The notes below the pieces were generated by a model that did not search any database, was not told the DNA's origin, and was given only the letters and a program-made list of their open reading frames with translations. Shown here in pieces: positions 58,186 to 64,000 of a DNA stretch of 64,000 nucleotides. Position 1 is the stretch's first letter, and each line of letters opens with the position of its first letter. The position numbers and the translations under genes are program-made. The stretch covers positions 806,001-870,000 of the forward strand of contig NZ_CP048627.1 of assembly GCF_010669225.1 (NCBI RefSeq), in the 5' to 3' direction. Origin of the DNA: Megamonas funiformis. Lineage in GTDB: Bacteria > Bacillota > Negativicutes > Selenomonadales > Selenomonadaceae.

Positions 58186-58863
58186 TTATTTTTGAATTAA
58201 TTTTGTTAAATAATCAGTTATTTCTTGCCAAAGATTAGGATTTGTATCTAGGACTTTACGTAATCGTTGAGGATATTTGCCATTTTTTTGATAAATTTCA
58301 ATGATAAATTTTATAGCACAAATTAATTGTTCTTTATTTAAAGCAATATCAATATGTTGACCATATACAGGGCTATTTCCTAACAATCCACCGATATATA
58401 TTTCAAATTTATGTGGATTTTTAAATGATGGCATTATGCCAATATCTTGAGATTTTGCTTTACCTAAGCTATTGATACAGCCAAACACACCAATTTTTAA
58501 TTTTTTAGGTACGATTTGACCATAAAATAAATCATCTAATTCTGTTGCCAAAGCATGTACATCATATAAACCCTTAGTGCAAGTAGTACCTTTACAGCTG
58601 ACGATAGCTCTAACTGTAGTCCCTGTACCACCTAAGCGCAGATTGTGTGCTTTTATTTCAGCTAACATGCTCTCAATATTATCTGGGGAAATTTGTTCAA
58701 TTTCTATAGTACCTCTAGATGTGGCAGTAATTTTACCATTGCCATATGTTGACGCAATTTGAGCGATAGCTATTAATTCTTGAGCTGAAAATTCGCCACA
58801 ATTACCTACAATTCTAGCTGTATAGAAATTATTTTTTTGATGGATTATACCTGCTGGTATCAT
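58186..58863 (-). CDS. Small sulfite/nitrite-reductase-like protein lacking the bridging cysteine
   Basis: 225 residues with the layout of small siroheme-type sulfite reductases: an N-terminal ferredoxin-like half domain (ITATSRGTIEIEQI) and a 4Fe-4S-like domain. The cluster motifs are altered: the first is Cys90-x4-Cys95 (SCKGTTCTKG) instead of C-x5-C, and the second has Cys129 but Leu133 (GCINSLGKA) where the cysteine that links cluster and siroheme normally sits. It may therefore have lost reductase activity or bind a different centre. It lies 29 bases after the ybaK-like gene in the same direction. Confidence 0.75.
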   Translation of the reverse strand: MIPAGIIHQKNNFYTARIVGNCGEFSAQELIAIAQIASTYGNGKITATSRGTIEIEQISPDNIESMLAEIKAHNLRLGGTGTTVRAIVSCKGTTCTKGLYDVHALATELDDLFYGQIVPKKLKIGVFGCINSLGKAKSQDIGIMPSFKNPHKFEIYIGGLLGNSPVYGQHIDIALNKEQLICAIKFIIEIYQKNGKYPQRLRKVLDTNPNLWQEITDYLTKLIQK

Positions 58864-58892
58864 TTTATTTCTCTTTTGTATTTACATATTGT

Positions 58893-59357
58893 TTAGTTTT
58901 TACCAATATTTACCCATTCAACAGCTTTAGAATATTTTTCAAGTTCAGGAATACTAAGTTCAATAGCACTATTTCTGCTACCACAAGCAGGATAGACTTT
59001 ATCAAAGCGTTTTAAAGATTCATCAAGATATACTTTTACGCCATCTTTAGGAGCAAATGGACAAACTCCACCGATAGGAAAGCCTGTCATAGGTTCAACT
59101 TCATCAGCTTTGAGCATAGTAGCTTTTTTGTGAAATTTTTCTTTGAATTTATGATTATCAATTCGCATATCACCAGCCATAACTACAAGAACAGCATCTT
59201 CATTTAATTTAAAAGACATAGTTTTGGCAATATGAGCTTCTTGGCAATTTAAAGCTTTAGCAGCTTCAGTTACCGTAGCACTAGAAACAGGAAATTCCAT
59301 AATTTTATCTTCCATATTAAATTGTTTGAAATATGATTTTACTTTTTCTATGGACAT
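58893..59357 (-). CDS. YbaK/EbsC family aminoacyl-tRNA deacylase
   Basis: 154-residue trans-editing domain protein related to the INS domain of ProRS. Visible marks are HIAKTMSFKL (the catalytic lysine region), VVMAGDMRID and GFPIGGVCPF. Known members hydrolyse Cys-tRNA(Pro) or related mischarged tRNAs. Its nearness to proS fits this, though the genes are convergent. It could share a transcript with the sulfite-reductase-like gene downstream. Exact specificity cannot be told. Confidence 0.85.
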   Translation of the reverse strand: MSIEKVKSYFKQFNMEDKIMEFPVSSATVTEAAKALNCQEAHIAKTMSFKLNEDAVLVVMAGDMRIDNHKFKEKFHKKATMLKADEVEPMTGFPIGGVCPFAPKDGVKVYLDESLKRFDKVYPACGSRNSAIELSIPELEKYSKAVEWVNIGKN

Positions 59358-59375
59358 AAAGACAGCTCCTTTTAA

Positions 59376-59412
59376 AAATAAAAGCCACTAACAAAAGTCA
59401 GTGGCTTTATTT
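59376..59412 (-). terminator. Terminator of the DUF1858 gene
   Basis: AAAGCCACT (59381-59389) pairs with AGTGGCTTT (59400-59408), with A- and T-rich edges; on the minus strand a T-run follows. It separates the DUF1858 gene from ybaK. Confidence 0.85.
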
Positions 59413-59421
59413 TATAATATA

Positions 59422-59622
59422 TTATTTTGCTTCGATAGCAGCATTTAAATCTTCGATGAGTTTATCGATATCGATGCCATGAGCGCCTGCACCTTGTTCG
59501 ATGTTTTCAAAGTGAGCAGCAGCACAACCGAGGCAACCCATACCAGCGTTTACGAATACTTCTACAGTTTCAGGATATTGGCTAACAACTTCCATAATAC
59601 CCATTTCTTTAGTTATAGTCAT
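59422..59622 (-). CDS. DUF1858 CxxC redox-like small protein
   Basis: 66 residues matching the DUF1858 type (hybrid-cluster-protein-associated disulfide domain): helical MEVVSQYPETVEVFVNAGMGCLGC with Cys30 and Cys33, then a short acidic C-terminal helix (IDKLIEDLNAAIEAK). Such domains stand alone or fuse to iron-sulfur proteins; a thiol or redox role is assumed, not proven. The gene uses C-ending codons more than neighbours, suggesting high expression. It has an extended -10 promoter and AAGGAGATA ribosome site. Confidence 0.88.
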   Translation of the reverse strand: MTITKEMGIMEVVSQYPETVEVFVNAGMGCLGCAAAHFENIEQGAGAHGIDIDKLIEDLNAAIEAK

Positions 59623-59686
59623 GAAAAATATCTCCTTTATTTATGATTTATAGTGAAATTTGATAATTAATTTTATTCACATGGGA

Positions 59687-59697
59687 ATTATATCATA
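59687..59697 (-). promoter_or_regulatory. Extended -10 promoter of the DUF1858 gene
   Basis: On the minus strand TATG-A-TATAAT, 65 bases before the start codon. Confidence 0.62.
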
Positions 59698-59948
59698 TTT
59701 TTTTTAGTTTTGGTATAAGTAAATAATATTTTTGTAAATAATCATAGAAAAATGATATGAATTTATTTTAAATTATTTTTAGTAAAGATTTTTCTCTGAA
59801 TAGAAAAAAATACTATAAGTATATTTTATAAATATTATTTTTAGTGAAGAATAATAAAGATAGATAATTGATAAATTTTTTAGATAGCAGTACAATAAGA
59901 CATTATAAAAAATAAAAAATGTGTTATGGGGATAAAGAGGGAGATTTT
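59698..59948. other. AT-rich intergenic stretch before the Lgt-like gene
   Basis: About 250 bp of very AT-rich sequence without an accepted gene. It must contain the promoter for the Lgt-like gene, but no convincing -35/-10 pair could be picked out. No repeat or RNA structure was evident. Confidence 0.5.
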
Positions 59949-60740
59949 ATGGAATTTGTAGCTTTTTATTTAGGTGATATCAATATTTACTGGTATGGCT
60001 TAATAATTGTCTTTGCATTATTAATAGGCTTAGGTATAAGTAAAATAATGTTTAAATTATATGGTGAAAAATTCAGCCCTATGTGGGATTTATTGATTTT
60101 TATAATTCCTGTGAGTTTGATATGTGCTAGAATTTTTTATGTAATTATACATTTAGATGCATATATGTCAAATATAGGTCAAATTTTTTGTATTTGGCAA
60201 GGTGGTCTATCTATTTATGGAGCATTATTGGGTTTTCTAGCAACAAGTATAGTTTTTTTGCGCAAATATGGTTATAATTTATGGTTGTGGTTTGATTTGA
60301 TGATACCTTCAATTTTGTTTGGTTTGATTATTTTGCAATTGGCAAACTTTATGATGCAATTTTCATTGGGAACTCCGCTAGGTTTAGATATTCCTAATGA
60401 CCATAGTTTAGCTGAATATGTAGAATATAGGTATCGTCCAACAGGCTTTGAAGCATACCAATATTTTCAGCCAGTAGCTTTATATCAGGCTTTTGCTTAT
60501 AGTATAGTATTTATAATTTCTGTCTTGTGTTTACTTATAAATAGAAAATATAAATTTTTAGCTGAAGGCACAGTTTTTTTATTTAGTGTTATTTTGATGG
60601 CTATTATTAGATTTGGTATTGGCTTTATGTATTTTAGTGTTAATAAAGATATGTTATTATATCCAATGCAGTGGATAGCATTGACTGTAATGATAGCGAC
60701 TGTATTTATATATATAGTAAAACGTTTTCAACATAATTGA
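59949..60740 (+). CDS. Lgt-like membrane protein lacking catalytic residues
   Basis: 263 residues, about seven membrane helices, with the overall pattern of prolipoprotein diacylglyceryl transferase: YWYGLII, ARIFYV, IWQGGLSIYG, a NF motif, PVALYQA and IRFG. Yet aligned to E. coli Lgt the key residues are changed: His103 is Tyr90, Arg143 is Gln130, Glu151 is Phe138 and Glu243 is Gly225; Asn146 (Asn133) and Arg239 (Arg221) remain. It is thus probably a paralogue with another or no enzymatic role, while a true Lgt is encoded elsewhere. ATG 59949 follows AGAGGGAG. It lies 34 bases before a secreted polysaccharide deacetylase gene. Confidence 0.75.
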   Translation: MEFVAFYLGDINIYWYGLIIVFALLIGLGISKIMFKLYGEKFSPMWDLLIFIIPVSLICARIFYVIIHLDAYMSNIGQIFCIWQGGLSIYGALLGFLATSIVFLRKYGYNLWLWFDLMIPSILFGLIILQLANFMMQFSLGTPLGLDIPNDHSLAEYVEYRYRPTGFEAYQYFQPVALYQAFAYSIVFIISVLCLLINRKYKFLAEGTVFLFSVILMAIIRFGIGFMYFSVNKDMLLYPMQWIALTVMIATVFIYIVKRFQHN

Positions 60741-60774
60741 GTGTTTATTTTAAGATGAAAGAGAGAAGATAGGT

Positions 60775-61584
60775 GTGTTTAAACAAAAAATATATACAAA
60801 AATAATATTATTTATTATGTTAGTTTGTTTGCCTTTAGTTTTATCCAGTCCTAAAGTAATGCCTGTATCAGCAGCAGAAAATGAAGAAGATATTCCAATT
60901 ACTATATTAAATTATCATAAGGTTGATAATATGAATATAGCTTTATCAGTATTACCGGAAGATTTTGACCGACAAATGGCTTATTTAAAAGAAAATGGTT
61001 ATAATACCATAAATACTGACCAATTATACGATTATATGGTAAATGGAGCAGAGCTTCCAGAAAATCCTATCATGATTACTTTTGATGATGGTTATGAAGA
61101 TAATTATCAAAATGCGTATCCAATTTTGAAAAAATATGGTTTTACAGGTACTATTTTTATAATTACAGATTTTGTTAGCAATCAGCCTAATTATTTAACT
61201 TGGGAACAAATAAAAGAAATGAAAGCAAATGGCATGGATTTTCAATCGCATACAGCTAGTCATAAATCTATGACAGAGCTTACAGAAGCGCAGTTAAAAG
61301 ATGAACTTACAAAATCTAAACAAACATTAGATACGCAATTAAATCAAGATACGAAATTTATGGCTTATCCTACAGGCACATATAATTTATATATTGCTAA
61401 ATTAGTTAATGACGCAGGTTATCGTGGCGCATTTACGATAAAATATGGTAATGTGGATAGAGCAAGTAATATTTATGCTTTAGAAAGAGTACCTATTTTC
61501 CATACAGAAAATACATTTTTATCTTTTTATGAACGTATGCATTATGTACCAGTATTTGAACGATTGGGTTGGTATAAGAGTTAA
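60775..61584 (+). CDS. Secreted polysaccharide deacetylase (NodB domain)
   Basis: 269 residues. An N-terminal hydrophobic segment (about 8-24) and VSAAEN site look like a signal peptide or anchor. The NodB metal and catalytic residues are Asp104/Asp105 (TFDDGYEDN) and His159/His163 (SHTASH). The later motif is AYPTGTYN, with Thr where many have Tyr. It removes acetyl or related groups from an envelope or exopolysaccharide, inferred; peptidoglycan is possible. GTG 60775 is the start. It is probably co-transcribed with the Lgt-like gene. Confidence 0.88.
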   Translation: MFKQKIYTKIILFIMLVCLPLVLSSPKVMPVSAAENEEDIPITILNYHKVDNMNIALSVLPEDFDRQMAYLKENGYNTINTDQLYDYMVNGAELPENPIMITFDDGYEDNYQNAYPILKKYGFTGTIFIITDFVSNQPNYLTWEQIKEMKANGMDFQSHTASHKSMTELTEAQLKDELTKSKQTLDTQLNQDTKFMAYPTGTYNLYIAKLVNDAGYRGAFTIKYGNVDRASNIYALERVPIFHTENTFLSFYERMHYVPVFERLGWYKS

Positions 61585-61674
61585 TCGAATTTGCTATTGA
61601 AATAAATTTTGATGGCTGTTACAATTATACTTGTATAAATATGATTATTTTATAAAATGAGAGGGGTTTCATTG

Positions 61675-62610
61675 GTGGAATTTGAACATATTAGTGTTCT
61701 ACCAGAAGAAGTAATAGCAGGGCTTGCTATTAAACCTGATGGTATATATGTGGATTGTACTTTAGGTGGAGCAGGTCATTCATCAAGAATTGCAAGTCAA
61801 TTAAATGAAAATGGTCATTTAATTGGTATTGACCAAGATGAAGATGCTATAAAAGTTGCAACTGAGAGATTAAAACAATATCAATGTAAAATAGATATTG
61901 TGCATAGTAATTTTAAAAATTTAGAAGCCATATTAAATGATTTAAACATAGAATATATTGATGGAATTTTATTTGATTTAGGTGTTTCCTCATATCAATT
62001 AGATGAAGCAGATAGAGGTTTTTCTTATATGCAAGATGCACCACTTGATATGCGCATGGATAAAACACAAGATTTTTCTGCATATAATGTGGTTAATGAA
62101 TATGATGAGGAACAATTAAATCATATTTTTAAAACATATGGTGAAGAACGTTGGAGCAAACGTATAGCTGAGTTTATTGTAAAATATCGTCAAGAAAAGA
62201 AAATAGAAACTACAGGCGAATTAGTGGATATTATTCGCCGTGCTATACCAGCCGCTGTGCGAAAAAAAGCAACGGGTCATCCAGCAAAACGCATTTTTCA
62301 GGCTATTCGTATAGAAGTAAATAATGAATTAGGAATTTTAGAAAATACTTTTAAAACAGCAGTAAAACATTTAAATAAGGGTGGGAAAATAGCAGTAATA
62401 ACTTTTCACTCTTTAGAAGATCGCATAACAAAGAATGTTTTTAAAGAGTTATCTCGTGGGTGCATTTGTCCACCGCATTTACCAATTTGTGTATGTAATC
62501 ATAAGCCTGAGATAAAGCTTTGCAGTAAAGCTATAAAGCCATCAAAATATGAGATGGACGATAATTCACGTTCTAAAAGTGCAAAATTAAGAGTAGCAGA
62601 GAAGTTATAA
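61675..62610 (+). CDS. rsmH: 16S rRNA m4C1402 methyltransferase RsmH (MraW)
   Basis: SAM-dependent methyltransferase, about 311 residues. SAM site VDCTLGGAGHSSRIA, the DGILFDLGVSSYQLDEADRG block, GHPAKRIFQAIRIEVN and VITFHSLEDRI are all typical. GTG 61675 (VEFEHISVLPEEV) is 8 bases after AGAGGGG; TTG 61672 is also possible, while ATG 61657 overlaps the ribosome site. It opens the division/cell-wall cluster; no mraZ lies upstream. Confidence 0.95.
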   Translation: MEFEHISVLPEEVIAGLAIKPDGIYVDCTLGGAGHSSRIASQLNENGHLIGIDQDEDAIKVATERLKQYQCKIDIVHSNFKNLEAILNDLNIEYIDGILFDLGVSSYQLDEADRGFSYMQDAPLDMRMDKTQDFSAYNVVNEYDEEQLNHIFKTYGEERWSKRIAEFIVKYRQEKKIETTGELVDIIRRAIPAAVRKKATGHPAKRIFQAIRIEVNNELGILENTFKTAVKHLNKGGKIAVITFHSLEDRITKNVFKELSRGCICPPHLPICVCNHKPEIKLCSKAIKPSKYEMDDNSRSKSAKLRVAEKL

Positions 62611-62628
62611 TCTTAGGAGGATTTTATT

Positions 62629-63000
62629 ATGTTAGCGCAACGCAAAATTGTTTATGACGAAAGTCAAAAAAATTATAAACAGATGAAAACTAAAAAATTA
62701 GTAAAAGTAGAACAGGCAAAAAATGTAAATGTAAATAATGCGTTGCGTTCAAGATGTATTATTTTATTTGTGGTTGTTATAGCTTTAGCAGGATTTTTTA
62801 TATTGCGTAGTGGTGTAGCTGCTAGCAATGCTTATTATTTAAATCAATTAAAAAATCAATCTACAGTATTAGAAGCAGAAAATTCTCGTCTTCATTTAGA
62901 AATAGCACATTTAAAATCACCAGAAAGAATACAATCTATTGCTACACAAGAATTAGGAATGATAGTACCGGATAAGTTTTTCTTTTCAACTAAAAATTGA
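62629..63000 (+). CDS. FtsL-like cell division protein
   Basis: 123-residue bitopic protein: basic cytoplasmic N-terminus (1-40), one membrane helix (about 42-60), then a coiled-coil region (STVLEAENSRLHLEIAHLK) and the ERIQSIATQELGM motif common to FtsL and DivIC. Its place after rsmH fits FtsL, which bridges FtsB/DivIC and the septal peptidoglycan synthase. Primary sequence is poorly conserved in this family, so the name rests on architecture and location. Start ATG 62629 follows AGGAGG. Confidence 0.85.
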   Translation: MLAQRKIVYDESQKNYKQMKTKKLVKVEQAKNVNVNNALRSRCIILFVVVIALAGFFILRSGVAASNAYYLNQLKNQSTVLEAENSRLHLEIAHLKSPERIQSIATQELGMIVPDKFFFSTKN

Positions 63001-63007
63001 TTATCAA

Positions 63008-63066
63008 TTAAGCCATAAATTTCTTAAACAAATTTTTATTTTAAGATTTTATGGCTTAATTTTTTG
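63008..63066 (+). terminator. Terminator between ftsL-like gene and murE
   Basis: TTAAGCCATAAA (63008-63019) pairs with TTTATGGCTTAA (63048-63059), inner TTAA pairs, and a T-run. Unusual inside a division/cell-wall cluster, where genes are mostly co-transcribed. Confidence 0.9.
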
Positions 63067-63154
63067 TAGTATACATATATAAATAAGTGAGCTATAATAT
63101 AGTTTGATTTTAGATTGCTAAAAGATATAAAAAGCAAATTCAGGAGGGTTTCCA

Positions 63155-64000
63155 ATGACCATTGAACAACTAGTGTCAGTATTAAATAATGTAGAAGTAA
63201 AAGGAGATGTGAATAAAGAAATTGAGTTTATAACTCATGATTCACGTCGTGTGAGAAAAAACACTTTATTCGTATGTATCTGTGGTACTAGGGTAGATGG
63301 TAATAAATTTATTCCTCAAGCTATAGAAGCTGGAGCTTGTGCGATTATGACTGAAAAAGATGTAGAAGTTCCTGCAGATATTACAGTTATAAAAGTGCCA
63401 AATATGCGTGAAGCAATGGAACTTGCTGTACCATATTTTTATGATTATCCAGGTAAAAAAATGCGTATGATTGGTGTTACAGGAACAAATGGTAAAACAA
63501 GTAGCACATATATGCTTCGCGATATTTTGCGTAAAGCAGGATATAAAGTGGGCGTCATTGGCACAATTAAAATCATGATTGAAGATGAAGAGATGCCAAT
63601 TCATAATACAACACCAGATGTGATTGACCTTCAAGAAATCTTAGATAAAATGTATAAGCAAAATATCGATTATGTAGTTATGGAAGTATCTTCACATGCT
63701 TTAGATATGAATCGTATTGCAGGTTGTGAATATGATACTGCAATGTTTACAAATCTTACTCAAGACCATTTAGATTATCATAAAACTATGGAAAATTATG
63801 CCCTAGCTAAGGCAAAATTATTTGATAGTTTATCTGCACCAAATTTAGTGAAGTCTAATAAAAATGCTGTAATTAATTTAGATGATGAACTTGGCAGTAA
63901 AACAATGATTGAGCATACAAAATGCAATTTAATAACTTATGGTATTAAAAATGATGCTGTATTAAAAGCTGAAAATGTAGAAATAAAAGCATCTGGTGCT
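63155..64000 (+). CDS. murE: UDP-MurNAc-tripeptide synthetase MurE, cut by window end
   Basis: First 282 codons of the Mur ligase adding the third peptidoglycan amino acid. The N-terminal uridine domain (ITHDSRRVRKNTLFVC), ATP loop GVTGTNGKTSS, the TTPDVIDLQEIL segment and MFTNLTQDHLDYHKTMENYA are diagnostic for MurE. ATG 63155 follows CAGGAGGG. The part that selects diaminopimelate or lysine lies beyond the window. It directly follows the ftsL-like gene and a terminator; an ftsI gene usually found here is absent. Confidence 0.95.
   Translation, partial: MTIEQLVSVLNNVEVKGDVNKEIEFITHDSRRVRKNTLFVCICGTRVDGNKFIPQAIEAGACAIMTEKDVEVPADITVIKVPNMREAMELAVPYFYDYPGKKMRMIGVTGTNGKTSSTYMLRDILRKAGYKVGVIGTIKIMIEDEEMPIHNTTPDVIDLQEILDKMYKQNIDYVVMEVSSHALDMNRIAGCEYDTAMFTNLTQDHLDYHKTMENYALAKAKLFDSLSAPNLVKSNKNAVINLDDELGSKTMIEHTKCNLITYGIKNDAVLKAENVEIKASGA

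Overview
The window looks like chromosomal DNA of a very AT-rich, diderm Firmicute of the Negativicutes (Selenomonadales); Megamonas or a close relative is my best guess, from codon and protein character only. Firmicute markers are CodY, the order topA-trmFO-hslV-hslU-codY-rpsB-tsf-pyrH-frr-uppS-cdsA-dxr-rseP-proS (as in Bacillus) and AGGAGG ribosome sites. An EptA-type phosphoethanolamine transferase fits an outer membrane carrying lipopolysaccharide. No rRNA, tRNA or CRISPR array was seen.

Layout. 1-6.9 kb: the 3' part of a sugar-alcohol operon (galactitol-family PTS IIB and IIC, zinc polyol-phosphate dehydrogenase, RpiB, transketolase, two Rpe-type epimerases), whose enzyme set suits a pentitol entering the pentose-phosphate pathway. 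7.0-8.3 kb: a decayed IS605-type element with a complete tnpB, a tnpA stump and a structured right end. 8.3-10.0 kb: the phosphoethanolamine transferase. 10.3-15.8 kb: a 2-aminoethylphosphonate operon (ABC ATPase, fused permease, binding lipoprotein, PhnW, PhnX). 16-18.9 kb: a TtcA-like tRNA thiolase and a CBS-containing manganese pyrophosphatase behind an exactly duplicated 47-bp promoter segment.

19-31 kb: two base-identical IS200 copies in the same orientation bracket an unrecognised 500-residue putative regulator, a divergent lactate-oxidation operon that combines LUD proteins with an electron-bifurcating-type Etf/FAD dehydrogenase, and pcrA. 31-40 kb: a decayed secreted-protein gene, a MarR regulator, ligA, hslO, an MFS exporter and gatCAB. 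40-58 kb: the conserved information-processing and envelope block dprA to proS, with ispG before proS, and a small unknown gene plus a 2[4Fe-4S] ferredoxin inserted between frr and uppS. 58-59.6 kb: a minus-strand cluster with a sulfite-reductase-like protein lacking a key cysteine, a YbaK protein and a DUF1858 protein. 60-64 kb: an Lgt-like membrane protein lacking catalytic residues, a secreted polysaccharide deacetylase, then the start of the division/cell-wall cluster (rsmH, ftsL-like, murE cut by the window end).

Themes. Carbon enters by PTS (polyol) or as lactate; phosphorus and nitrogen can come from aminoethylphosphonate. Eight promoters share an extended -10 of the form TATG-N-TAnnnT. 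Nearly every transcription unit ends in a clear hairpin plus T-tract, and both IS200 copies sit immediately behind such terminators. The most notable candidates for new biology are the Lgt-like pseudoenzyme, the Cys-deficient sulfite-reductase-like protein, the lactate operon with its unknown regulator, and the small gene before the ferredoxin.
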